Origin: an uncultured Clostridia bacterium | GTDB taxonomy: Bacteria > Bacillota > Clostridia > Christensenellales > Aristaeellaceae | Assembly (NCBI GenBank): GCA_946534455.1 | Contig: CAMNCR010000160.1 | Span: 1 to 23,065 of the forward strand | Direction: 5' to 3' | DNA: 23,065 nucleotides | Position numbers and translations under genes: made by a program | Notes under the pieces: generated by a model | What the model was told of the DNA's origin: nothing | The model's input: the letters and a program-made list of their open reading frames with translations, nothing else | Database searches by the model: none | Part shown: piece by piece, positions 1-8,033 of the stretch | Layout: each line of letters opens with the position of its first letter | Numbering within the stretch: the stretch's first letter is position 1

Positions 1-5
1 GTCCC

Positions 6-788
6 TTATTGGGGCGTGGTCAGATCCTGATTGAAATACTTGATGGACAGCGCAGACAGGGTGCCGTCCTCCCGGGCTTTGGCCAGAATTTCGTTGATCG
101 CGGCCACCAGGGTATCCGTGCCCTCACCCTTCTGAACGGGGAATACCACCGGATCGCCCGGAATGGTTTCGACAATCTGAATATTCGCGTCCGGATGCTC
201 GCTGAGGAAGTCCTCCACGGAGCCCTTCGCGTTGATGGTCGCATCCACCCGCCCGGAAAGCACCAGCTGAATGGTGTCATACAGGCTCTCCGCATAGGTC
301 ACCTCCGCGCCGAGCTGTTCAGCCCGCTGAGCATAGGTGGAGTTCGGAGAATTCGAGGTCTTCCGGCCCGCCAGATCCGCGAAGGAATGAATGTCCGTGT
401 TATCCTTGGACACCACCAGCACGATTTCCGTGTACACATAGGGATCGGTGAAGGCATACTTTTCCGCCCGCTCCTCGGTATAGTCCACGCCGTTGCAGGC
501 GATGTCAAACACGCCGGAATCCACGCCCGCCAGGATGGCGCTCCATTCCGCTTCCTTATATTCAGGCGTCACGCCCAGCCCTTCCGCGATCAGCCGCCCG
601 ATTTCGATATCAAAGCCGGTCAGCTGGTCATTCTCATCATGATAGGTCCAGGGAGACCAGTTGCCTTCGGTGGCAATGATCAGCTGCCCCCGCGCCTGTA
701 TTTCGGAAAGCTTATCTCCCTCTGCCATTGCCAGGGAAGCCGACAGCAGCATCACCAGTGCCAGAACCGCCGCAAGCCATTTTTTCAT
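6..788 (-). CDS. Polar amino-acid ABC transporter substrate-binding protein
   Basis: A 260-residue extracytoplasmic solute-binding protein of the family-3 amino-acid type, which captures an amino acid outside the membrane and delivers it to an ABC permease. Residues 1-22 form a signal peptide: MKKW, a Leu/Ala/Val core and an AMA cleavage site. The mature part carries family features such as LTGFDIEIGRLIAEGL, FDIACNGVDYTEERAEKYAF and a late FPVQKGEG segment. An in-frame ATG lies 17 codons further upstream, but 788 is preferred because TAAGGAGG stands 11 nt before it (800-807) and the signal peptide begins there. Unlike most Gram-positive binding proteins there is no lipobox cysteine. The gene has its own promoter, separate from the operon upstream. 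Permease and ATPase genes are not seen and would lie beyond the left edge. The substrate (cystine, glutamine or another polar amino acid) cannot be fixed from sequence. Confidence 0.9.
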   Translation of the reverse strand: MKKWLAAVLALVMLLSASLAMAEGDKLSEIQARGQLIIATEGNWSPWTYHDENDQLTGFDIEIGRLIAEGLGVTPEYKEAEWSAILAGVDSGVFDIACNGVDYTEERAEKYAFTDPYVYTEIVLVVSKDNTDIHSFADLAGRKTSNSPNSTYAQRAEQLGAEVTYAESLYDTIQLVLSGRVDATINAKGSVEDFLSEHPDANIQIVETIPGDPVVFPVQKGEGTDTLVAAINEILAKAREDGTLSALSIKYFNQDLTTPQ

Positions 789-829
789 ACCCGTGAAATC
801 CTCCTTACATATATTGGGAAACCTCTCAC

Positions 830-858
830 AACATAACACGAAAAAACAGACAGTTCAA
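830..858 (-). promoter_or_regulatory. Putative sigma-A promoter of the solute-binding protein gene
   Basis: Read on the minus strand, TTGAAC (853-858) is followed after 17 nt by TATGTT (830-835). Transcription would begin about 35 nt before the AGGAGG ribosome site. The element lies in the 102-nt gap behind the clostripain-like gene, so the binding-protein gene probably forms its own unit. An AU-rich stem (AAAGAACAGA pairing with TCTGTTTTTT) overlaps the same gap and could weakly terminate the operon upstream, but it is too poor to call separately. Confidence 0.5.
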
Positions 859-890
859 TCCGTTCTCTGTTCTTTGTCCGTACTCTGGAT

Positions 891-3797
891 TCAGGGAATT
901 TCCGGCGTCCAGTAGGGCTGCTGATAGATGTCGGTCAGGCAGTAATTGACCTTGCAGCGCAGATTGCCGATCGGCGTGTTGGCGATCTCCGTCTCCGTTC
1001 CGAGGACGATCGGATCCCCCAGAGTATAGCTGCTCTGATAGTTCCCCTGATAGTCATAATAGTCGCAGAGGAACTGCAGGGTATCGCCCCTGCCGACCTG
1101 AATCATCTGCTTGGCCAGCGTCTCCGTCTCCGCCGCGTCATAAACCTTCTGCGCGCCGGCGATGTAGCCGTAGGGCTGATCCTGATCAAAGCACAGCAGA
1201 AGATTGACATGCGTGCCGTTGAGCAGGGCCGGAACGTAGCCGGTGATGCGGTAGTTCTCCCCGTCCTCCTCCGTGTCCAGATAATAATAGGCCACAGGCT
1301 GACCGTCGATGGACAGCCAGGTGCCGTCGAAGCTGGCCAGCAGGTCGTTACCCTCTGTTTCAAAATCGTTGTCCTCGCCCAGCTCGATGAAGCCCTGCCC
1401 ATCATCCGCGTATACGCACTTCCTCACATCGCGGATCAGGCTCCACTGATCCTGGGAAAGGGAGATGCGTCCGTTGACCCAGACCAGCTGCGTCGGATCG
1501 AAGCGGTTCTCCGCGATGTAGGCGGCTGCCTTTTCGGCGTTCATGCTTCTGCCGGCAAAAAGATCCATCAGTCCGCCGGAGGAGGAGCCCCCGCCGAAGA
1601 GGCCGCCCAGCAGATCCGTCAGCTCATCCGCGCCGCCGAGACTTCCGCCCAGGCTGCCACCCGAGGAGGAGCCCCCCAGGAGGCTGTTCATCAGCCCGGG
1701 AAGGGCGATCGTCTGGTCGCCGCCGCTGCCGCCGAAGCTTCCTCCAAAGCTGCCGCCCAGGAAGCTGCTGGCCGGCGTGCCCGCCGCGTACTGACCGCTG
1801 AGCTCCAGGCTGGCAAACTCCTGAATGCAGCGGGTATATTCCTCGTCCATGCCGATGGCCTGATAGGTGGAAACCATCTGGCTGACCTTTCCCGCGCGCT
1901 TGTAGGGGAAATAGATGCTCAGGCCGTAGGCGTTGGTGATGCCCCCGCCGGTCCGGTTATACTTGACCGCGCTCCGCAGCGCCTCCGCCAGATCCCTGCT
2001 TTCCCGGGAACCGATATTGGTGGCAAAATGAATGAGATCGATCTGATCGATCCGGGTGCTCTGAGCAAACTCCCGCGTCCTGCTGCGGGCGGTGGAAATC
2101 GTCTTGTATTCCTTGTTCTGAATCAGCTCATTGGTTTCCACGCTGAATTCCTTCAGCTCCTTGGGCACCGTAGCCTGCAGTTCAGCCAGATCCACCACGG
2201 ACAGCGTGGTTCCCTGGCCGCGGCACTGCTGTGCGCAGACGTTCACGAAGTCATCGGCGATCAGCTGTCCCACCTGAATCGTGGGCATGCTGACGTTGTC
2301 GCTCAGCCGGTTCAGCCAGTTCGTATAATACCAGCCGACGCCGGGCTCCGTTTCCTCGCTGGCAATCATATAGTCCGCGTACTGGCTGAGCATGATTCCG
2401 TTTTCCACCGTCGCCATCAGGCAGGCGTCGAAGCCCACGAAATCAAACTTCACCCCGGCGTTTTTGAGCGCCGTGTTGATGCCCGCCAGCGTCATGGAGC
2501 TGCGGCCGTTCTTTTCATCGTAGCCATAGCCCGAAACCGATCCGCCGCCGTGATCCCACAGGATGAGCTCCATCCGGTTGGCCGGGAAATGCTCCGCGCC
2601 ATAGCGGATGAAGCGGGTCAGGGTGTCCGGATTCGTCATGGTATCGCGGCCCATGTCCTCCTCCAGACAGTACAGCGCTCCGTCACGGATCTGATAAATC
2701 TGATTGACCGTACTGCTGACGACATTGTTCCGCCACCTCCGGCAGCCACCCGTAAAGACGATCAGATTCACCTGATCGCTGAGCTTCGCCTTGGCCATCT
2801 CCTTCAGATCCGCCGTACCCATGCCGTTCTGGCTTTCCAGATCCGTGCCGCACAGATAGACCAGAATGGTGACCGTATCCTTCTTTCCGCCCAGAATCCG
2901 GGTGAACTTTTCCCGGGCCTGGCTGGACACCGCTTCATTCAGCGCGGAGGAGGTGCCGGAGGTCTGGGAGACCGGAACGGAAGCCTGCTGGGTTCCCGTC
3001 GCCCCTCCGAAAAGGGAGGACAGCGCGCTGCCGCTCAGATCATAGGGCGTGGATTCCCCCGAGGAAAGGAAGGAACTCAGCAGGTTGCTCAGGGTGCCCG
3101 CCGAAGAGGAACCGGCCTCCGTGCCCGTGAAGGGCAGCGTGCCGGAGGTTCCCTGCTGCGTCTGGGTGGTGCCCTGCTGAGCCACCTGGGTGATGACGTT
3201 CCCCAGATCGCCGGCATCCGGCAGGCTGCCGCCGTCAAAAAGGCCGCTAAGCTTTCCGCCGCCCAGGAGCACCACCAGCGCAACGATGACCATCAGGAGC
3301 TTGCTGCTGCAGCCACCGCCCATGCCCGCGCCGCGAGAGGTGCCCCCCGGGGTCCCTCCGCCGGAAGCGGTGCCGTTCATCCGTCTGCCCCCGCCGGTCT
3401 GCGCCGGACGGCTGGCATGGGTGCCGCTTCCGCTCTGCTGCGGACGCGCGGCCGGCATGCCGGAAAAGGGAGAGCTCTGCGCGGGTCTTCCCGGCTGCGC
3501 GGAGGAACCCGCGCTCTGTGAAGGCCGGAATGGCTGTGCCGGCCGGGAATTCTGCTGCGGAACGCGTCCGGCGCTCTGCTGCGGGCGGACCGGCCGTGCG
3601 GAACCGGAAGCCCCGGACATCGGGCGTGCAGAGCCGGCAGGGCGCTGGGCCGAGGGTCCCGACATCATGGGATTCTGCGGACGCTCCTGCGGCCTCACCG
3701 GGCCCGCGTGCTCCGTATACTGTTCCTTCTTTTCGACGCCCTTTCCCTGCTGGACGACGCGCTTCTCTCTCGCTCTGGGCTTCCGTTGCTCCTCCAT
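891..3797 (-). CDS. Membrane-anchored clostripain-like (C11) cysteine peptidase
   Basis: A 968-residue protein with a clostripain (peptidase C11) domain. Order: a Pro/Gln/Arg/Ser-rich, probably disordered N-terminus (1-160) with recurring RPxQ-type motifs; one hydrophobic segment (about 167-182, KLLMVIVALVVLLGGG); a Ser/Thr/Gly linker; the peptidase domain from about residue 305 (DTVTILVYLCGTDLES); a Gly/Ser-rich low-complexity stretch (about 675-746, repeated GGSFGGS and GGSLGG); and a conserved-looking C-terminal domain (770-968). The catalytic dyad is visible as His416 in LWDHGGGSVSGYGYDE and Cys459 in FDACLMAT. C11 enzymes usually cleave after Arg or Lys. With an arginine-rich N-terminus and one membrane segment, the catalytic part is probably outside the cell. 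A GGAAGG ribosome site precedes the ATG. The gene follows scpB by 33 nt and is likely last in that operon. Substrate unknown. Confidence 0.85.
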   Translation of the reverse strand: MEEQRKPRAREKRVVQQGKGVEKKEQYTEHAGPVRPQERPQNPMMSGPSAQRPAGSARPMSGASGSARPVRPQQSAGRVPQQNSRPAQPFRPSQSAGSSAQPGRPAQSSPFSGMPAARPQQSGSGTHASRPAQTGGGRRMNGTASGGGTPGGTSRGAGMGGGCSSKLLMVIVALVVLLGGGKLSGLFDGGSLPDAGDLGNVITQVAQQGTTQTQQGTSGTLPFTGTEAGSSSAGTLSNLLSSFLSSGESTPYDLSGSALSSLFGGATGTQQASVPVSQTSGTSSALNEAVSSQAREKFTRILGGKKDTVTILVYLCGTDLESQNGMGTADLKEMAKAKLSDQVNLIVFTGGCRRWRNNVVSSTVNQIYQIRDGALYCLEEDMGRDTMTNPDTLTRFIRYGAEHFPANRMELILWDHGGGSVSGYGYDEKNGRSSMTLAGINTALKNAGVKFDFVGFDACLMATVENGIMLSQYADYMIASEETEPGVGWYYTNWLNRLSDNVSMPTIQVGQLIADDFVNVCAQQCRGQGTTLSVVDLAELQATVPKELKEFSVETNELIQNKEYKTISTARSRTREFAQSTRIDQIDLIHFATNIGSRESRDLAEALRSAVKYNRTGGGITNAYGLSIYFPYKRAGKVSQMVSTYQAIGMDEEYTRCIQEFASLELSGQYAAGTPASSFLGGSFGGSFGGSGGDQTIALPGLMNSLLGGSSSGGSLGGSLGGADELTDLLGGLFGGGSSSGGLMDLFAGRSMNAEKAAAYIAENRFDPTQLVWVNGRISLSQDQWSLIRDVRKCVYADDGQGFIELGEDNDFETEGNDLLASFDGTWLSIDGQPVAYYYLDTEEDGENYRITGYVPALLNGTHVNLLLCFDQDQPYGYIAGAQKVYDAAETETLAKQMIQVGRGDTLQFLCDYYDYQGNYQSSYTLGDPIVLGTETEIANTPIGNLRCKVNYCLTDIYQQPYWTPEIP

Positions 3798-3830
3798 GTG
3801 GGATCCCTTCCTTTCCTGATTGTTGAACCG

Positions 3831-4397
3831 TTAATGAACCAGATCCTCCTCAGGCGGTTCCTCCTGCGCTTCCTCCTGAGACGGCATCGGCGGCAGCTCC
3901 TCCAGCGTGCGGATGCCGAAGTGGCTCAGGAACTGATCCGTGGTGCCAAAAAGCATGGGGCGGCCGATCGTATCCTTTCGGCCCACCTCCTGCACCAGTC
4001 CCTTGTTCATCAGGGACTGGAGGCTGTAATCGCATTTCACGCCCCGGATCTGCTCGATTTCCGCGCGGGTGACGGGCTGCCTGTAGGCGACCACCGCCAG
4101 GGTTTCCATCGCCGCCTGGCTCAGGCTCTGCTGCTGCACGGGCTGCAGCAGGCGCAGCACATCCTCCGAGTACAGCGGGCGGGTGGCCAGCTGCACATAG
4201 TCGCCGAATTCCTTGATCACAAATCCCCGCTGCTGAAAGTCATATTCATCCTTCAGCTCGCTCAGGGCGATGCGGACCGCAGGCACGTCCAGCTGCAGCG
4301 CTTTGGCCAGCTGCCGGACGGAAACAGCCTCCCCCGACACAAACAGGATGGCCTCGATTTTCCCTCTCACGGTGCCTTCATCCGTCTTCATCGGCAT
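3831..4397 (-). CDS. scpB: Segregation and condensation protein B
   Basis: ScpB forms a dimer of winged-helix domains that binds the kleisin ScpA and, with SMC, makes the bacterial condensin that compacts and separates chromosomes. Typical features are GKIEAILFVSGEAVSVRQLAKAL at the N-terminus, then FGDYVQLATRP, SQAAMETLAVVAYRQPVTRAEIEQIRGV and the closing winged helix VGRKDTIGRPMLFGTTDQFLSHFGI. The open frame extends upstream, but the real start is ATG at 4397 or 4391. AGGAGG lies 7 nt before 4397, giving 188 residues and a 20-nt overlap with scpA, so the two are probably translationally coupled. The tail is Glu/Pro-rich. Confidence 0.93.
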   Translation of the reverse strand: MPMKTDEGTVRGKIEAILFVSGEAVSVRQLAKALQLDVPAVRIALSELKDEYDFQQRGFVIKEFGDYVQLATRPLYSEDVLRLLQPVQQQSLSQAAMETLAVVAYRQPVTRAEIEQIRGVKCDYSLQSLMNKGLVQEVGRKDTIGRPMLFGTTDQFLSHFGIRTLEELPPMPSQEEAQEEPPEEDLVH

Positions 4398-5190
4398 CCT
4401 TCCGCCTCCTCCGTCGCTTTCCCTCCGGAAGCTCCTCCGGCACCTCCGCCGCCGGCTTCGCGCGGCCGGCAATCAGCTGAATCCTGCCGTAGGTTCCCTG
4501 CTGCTCCGCGTGCATTCTGCCCAGCTTCAGCAGCTCGAGCACCGCCAGAAAATAGGTTACGACCTCTTCCCGGGTCGGTGCCTCCGAGAACGCCTCCTCG
4601 AAATCCATCCGCTTTTTCTTCCGCAGCCGGGTCAGCAGGTTCAGCATGCATTCCTGCACCGTATGGCTGTCCCGGTGGATGTTCCGCGCGGCGTAGCGGT
4701 TGCTCTCCGGATTTTCCTCCGCGGCGGGGCGCCGGGACAGAATCCGCATCAGCGCCTCCGTCAGCCCCTCCATCGTGAGTCCGACCAGCTCAAACTCCTG
4801 CGGCGGCAGGGGATACTCCTCCGGCAGCTTGGTAAACACCCGCCTGGCCGCGTCCTCGAAGGACTTCATCTGGTCCGCGGTTTCCCGGAACTGTTTGTAT
4901 TCCTCCAGGCGGCGGATCAGCGCCTCCTCCGGATCCTCCTCGCCCTCCTCCGGTGCCGGGGGCCGCGGCAGCATGGCCCGGCTCTTGATCTCCATCAGCG
5001 TGGAGGCCATGAGGATGAAATCGCTGGCGTCATCCATATCCAGATCCGGAGCGGTCCGCACCGCCTCCAGATACTGATCCGTAATTTCGCTGACAAAGAT
5101 GTCGCGAATATCGATCTGGGCCTTGCCGACCAGCGTCAGCAGCAGATCCAGCGGCCCGTCAAAATCCCTGAGTTTAATCTGCCATGCCAT
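4378..5190 (-). CDS. scpA: Segregation and condensation protein A (kleisin)
   Basis: A 270-residue ScpA, the kleisin subunit that bridges SMC heads in the SMC-ScpA-ScpB condensin. The diagnostic N-terminus IKLRDFDGPLDLLLTLVG is followed by IDIRDIFVSEITDQYLE and DDASDFILMASTLMEIKSRAMLP. The C-terminal winged helix that contacts SMC is visible around TREEVVTYFLAVLELLKLGRM. The acidic stretch after LLP (PEEGEEDPEEAL) and the Lys/Arg-rich end are usual for the family. A GGAGAGG ribosome site lies 8 nt before the ATG. The gene follows the M50 protease by 18 nt and overlaps scpB by 20 nt. Confidence 0.94.
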   Translation of the reverse strand: MAWQIKLRDFDGPLDLLLTLVGKAQIDIRDIFVSEITDQYLEAVRTAPDLDMDDASDFILMASTLMEIKSRAMLPRPPAPEEGEEDPEEALIRRLEEYKQFRETADQMKSFEDAARRVFTKLPEEYPLPPQEFELVGLTMEGLTEALMRILSRRPAAEENPESNRYAARNIHRDSHTVQECMLNLLTRLRKKKRMDFEEAFSEAPTREEVVTYFLAVLELLKLGRMHAEQQGTYGRIQLIAGRAKPAAEVPEELPEGKRRRRRKDADEDG

Positions 5191-5208
5191 GCGTCGCCTC
5201 TCCGCTTC

Positions 5209-6006
5209 TCAGACGATCGGCGCGAACAGCCGCGCGAAAAACGAAAATGCACCGGCGTTCAGCGTGGTCAGGAAGCCGCTGAGAGCCCCGGAAACACAGA
5301 TGACCAGAAATACCACGTGAATGATCTGCATCGTCTGGGGATTCAGACTCAGCCTTCCGTGAAAGACGAACTCGTCCAGAAACCGGTATCCGTCCAGCGG
5401 GGGCACCGGAATCAGGTTGAAGATTGCCAGACCCAGATTCGTCTGCGCCAGCATCAGAAACAGCCGCTGCACCCAGGCCAGCGCCGTGGACTGCATCATC
5501 AGATCATAGCCGACATAGCTGCCGCCGTAAATCGCGTTGGCGATGCCGTAATGGTACACGTCCAGCAGGGCAGCGCCCTGGCTGCTCTCGCGGACGCTGC
5601 TGAGAAATTCCGGCACCCACAGAGCCCTGCACAGCAGCGCCGCGATGCACAGGCTGAGCAGGCACAGCGCGAGATTCATGGCAATGCCGGCCAGGGAGAC
5701 CAGAATATAGTCCCGCCGGTAATGCCTGAAATTGCGCGGATTCACCGGCACGGGGCGCGCCCAGCCCACGCCGAGAATCACCATGCAGATCGTGCCATAG
5801 GGATCCAGATGCTTTCTGGGATCCAGCGTCAGCCGGCCCATCCACCGGGCCGTGGGGTCTCCGCAGCGAAGCGCCGCGTATCCGTGCGCGCACTCATGCA
5901 GAATCAGGCTGAGCAGAATGACGACCGCCATGTACAGGAGCGTGATCAGCGTGCCCACCGGATCGGTGGTCAGGCCGTTGAGCAGCCTGGTAATATTGGA
6001 AAACAT
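5209..6006 (-). CDS. Site-2 protease family (M50) membrane metalloprotease
   Basis: A 265-residue polytopic membrane protein of the M50 family, zinc proteases that cut within membrane helices. The zinc motif HECAH is at residues 37-41 at the end of the first hydrophobic segment (LITLLYMAVVILLSLILHE). The second conserved motif NLIPVPPLDG places Asn197 and the third zinc ligand Asp205. Further hydrophobic stretches lie around 82-95, 108-130 and 225-260. This short form, without a PDZ domain, matches the YwhC-like M50 group often found next to scpAB in Firmicutes. AAGGAG lies 8 nt before the ATG. It follows ligA by 45 nt and precedes scpA by 18 nt. Its substrate is not indicated by context. Confidence 0.9.
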   Translation of the reverse strand: MFSNITRLLNGLTTDPVGTLITLLYMAVVILLSLILHECAHGYAALRCGDPTARWMGRLTLDPRKHLDPYGTICMVILGVGWARPVPVNPRNFRHYRRDYILVSLAGIAMNLALCLLSLCIAALLCRALWVPEFLSSVRESSQGAALLDVYHYGIANAIYGGSYVGYDLMMQSTALAWVQRLFLMLAQTNLGLAIFNLIPVPPLDGYRFLDEFVFHGRLSLNPQTMQIIHVVFLVICVSGALSGFLTTLNAGAFSFFARLFAPIV

Positions 6007-6051
6007 TGGTCCCTCTCCTTCCGAATTCGGATACCCTTGCCAGGAAGCCGG

Positions 6052-8031
6052 TCATGAACCCGCGGCTTCTGCCTGAATGCGCCTGAGAAACTCCGCTTCA
6101 TCGATCACCTCGATGCCCAGGCTCTGCGCCTTGGTCAGCTTCGATCCCGCCGCTTCTCCCGCAACCACGAAGGCCGTCTTTTTGCTGACCGAACCGGCGG
6201 CCTTTCCGCCGTTTTCGGCCACAAGGTCCTCCGCCTGCTTGCGGCTCAGGGTGGGCAGCGTTCCCGTGATCACCACCGTCCTGCCTTCCAGCGCGCCGCC
6301 CCGGGGACGCTGAACCGGCTCCGGACGCACACCCAGGGACAGCAGGCGGTCCACCATCTTCAGGTTTTCAGGAAAGCTGAAAAACTCGGTAATATTGCCG
6401 GCCACGATCTCCCCGACATCGGGCATGGCCGTCAGCTCCTCCTGGCCTGCATCCCGAAGCGCCTCGAGGGTGCCGAAGGTTTCCGCCAGATCCCGGGCGG
6501 TCTTTCGGCCCACCGACGGAATGCCCAGGGAATACAGGAAGGCGTCCATGGCGCAGGACTTGCTCTTCTCCAGCGCGTTCAGCAGGTTCCGGGCCTTTTT
6601 CTCCTGAAACCCCTCCAGGGAGCACAGCTGCTCCATCGTCAGCGCATAGAGATCCGGCGCTTCCCGCACGCCCAGCTGATCGTAGCACTGGCCCGCGGTT
6701 TTTTCGCTCAGGCCTTCAATATCCATCGCGTCCCGGCTGGCAAAATGGCTGATTCTCGCCACTGCCTGGGGCTTGCAGGAGACGCGGTTCATGCAGAACA
6801 GGTGAGCGCCCCGCGCCACCACCGGCGCCCCGCAGGCGGGGCAGACGTCCGGCGGCACGATGGGCTTTTCTCCGGGGCCCGGCTCACCGGCCCTCCCCAT
6901 GATTTCCGGAATCACATCGTTGCTTCTGCGGATCCAGACCTGGCAGCCCTCGGCAATATCCTTGCGGGAAATATCCCCCAGGTTGTTCAGCGTCGCCCGC
7001 CGGACCGTAACGCCGTAAAAGGAAACCGGCTCCACATGAGCCAGGGGGGTCAGCTTGCCCGTCCTTCCCAGCTCCCAGGTAACCCGGTTCAGCCGGGTGA
7101 CATATTCCTCCGCGGGGAATTTGTAGGCCACCGCCCACCGGGGGAATTTCTCCGTGTAGCCCATCTGCTCGCGCAGGGCCGTGTCGCCGACCTTGATGAC
7201 GACCCCGTCGATCAGCCAGTCCAGCGTCGGCCGCTGCTGCTCGATTTCCCGGATGCACTTTTCCAGCTCCTCCCGGCCCCTTCCGGAGCCCAGATAGGGG
7301 CTGACCTGAAATCCGTTCTCCCGCAGGAAGTTCAGCATCTCCGGCTGCGTCCGGTAGGGCGGGTTGTCGATGGTGCCGATCTGATAGAAGAACGCGTCCA
7401 GATGGCGGGAGGCCGTCACCGCGGGATCCAGGTTCCGCAAAGCGCCGGCAGCCGCGTTGCGGGCGTTCTTCAGGGGCTCCTTCGCGTGCTGATTGTATTT
7501 TTTCAGCGTGCTCAGGCGCATGATGCACTCTCCCTGCACCTCCAGCAGCCCTTTGTAGGGAATCTGCCGCGGAACGGTATGAATCGTCCTGGCCTGCGCC
7601 AGAATGCTCTCGCCCACGATTCCGTTTCCCCGGGTCGCGGCCTGGGTCAGCAGACCGTTCTCGTAGGTCAGGTTCAGCGTCAGGCCGTCAAATTTGTATT
7701 CCAGATAGTATTGCAGCTCCGTCCTGCCGGCCAGCTTCTCCGTCCGGGCAATCCAGGCATCCAGCTCCTCCAGACTCTGCACCTTGTCCATGGACCACAG
7801 CCGGGAAAGGTGCCGGTGCTCCTGAAAGCCCGGCAGGGGTTCCCCGCCCACCCGGCGGGTAGGCGACCCCTCCAGAACGGTTCCGGTTTCCGCTTCCAGC
7901 TTCTTCAGCTCATCGTACAGCTGATCCCACTGCGCGTCGGAAATCACCGGGTTATCCAGCACATAATAGGCGTAGGCGGTTTCGTTCAGACGCCGGACCA
8001 GCGCTTCCATACGACTCACTGCGTTTTCCAT
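6052..8031 (-). CDS. ligA: NAD-dependent DNA ligase, divergent form
   Basis: A 659-residue ligase that seals nicks using NAD+. Domain Ia is at about 1-65, the adenylation domain follows with the AMP-lysine at Lys113 (LEYKFDG), then the OB fold, a four-cysteine zinc finger (Cys397, Cys400, Cys413, Cys419), a helix-hairpin-helix region (about 430-560) and a C-terminal BRCT domain (from about 580, GRTVVITGTLPTLSRKQAEDLV). The ATG at 8031 is 2 nt after the pcrA stop, with GGAGG 7 nt ahead; the frame is open for 130 codons further upstream, but that is antiparallel noise within pcrA. Several motifs depart from canonical LigA: Trp35 where the E. coli enzyme has Tyr, LWSMDK in place of MLSLDN, TRGNG for TRGDG and VQGE for VRGE. 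It may be this lineage's only ligase or a second paralogue. Confidence 0.93.
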   Translation of the reverse strand: MENAVSRMEALVRRLNETAYAYYVLDNPVISDAQWDQLYDELKKLEAETGTVLEGSPTRRVGGEPLPGFQEHRHLSRLWSMDKVQSLEELDAWIARTEKLAGRTELQYYLEYKFDGLTLNLTYENGLLTQAATRGNGIVGESILAQARTIHTVPRQIPYKGLLEVQGECIMRLSTLKKYNQHAKEPLKNARNAAAGALRNLDPAVTASRHLDAFFYQIGTIDNPPYRTQPEMLNFLRENGFQVSPYLGSGRGREELEKCIREIEQQRPTLDWLIDGVVIKVGDTALREQMGYTEKFPRWAVAYKFPAEEYVTRLNRVTWELGRTGKLTPLAHVEPVSFYGVTVRRATLNNLGDISRKDIAEGCQVWIRRSNDVIPEIMGRAGEPGPGEKPIVPPDVCPACGAPVVARGAHLFCMNRVSCKPQAVARISHFASRDAMDIEGLSEKTAGQCYDQLGVREAPDLYALTMEQLCSLEGFQEKKARNLLNALEKSKSCAMDAFLYSLGIPSVGRKTARDLAETFGTLEALRDAGQEELTAMPDVGEIVAGNITEFFSFPENLKMVDRLLSLGVRPEPVQRPRGGALEGRTVVITGTLPTLSRKQAEDLVAENGGKAAGSVSKKTAFVVAGEAAGSKLTKAQSLGIEVIDEAEFLRRIQAEAAGS

Positions 8032-8033
8032 GT

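Noticed and set aside
841..886. AU-rich stem with a T-run behind the clostripain-like gene considered as a terminator
   Set aside because: The stem is short and AU-rich with a large loop, and it coincides with the -35 region of the next promoter; too weak to call.
1560..1770. Repetitive sequence considered as a tandem DNA repeat or recombination site
   Set aside because: It is explained as the Gly/Ser-rich coding stretch of the clostripain-like protein; the units are irregular at the DNA level.
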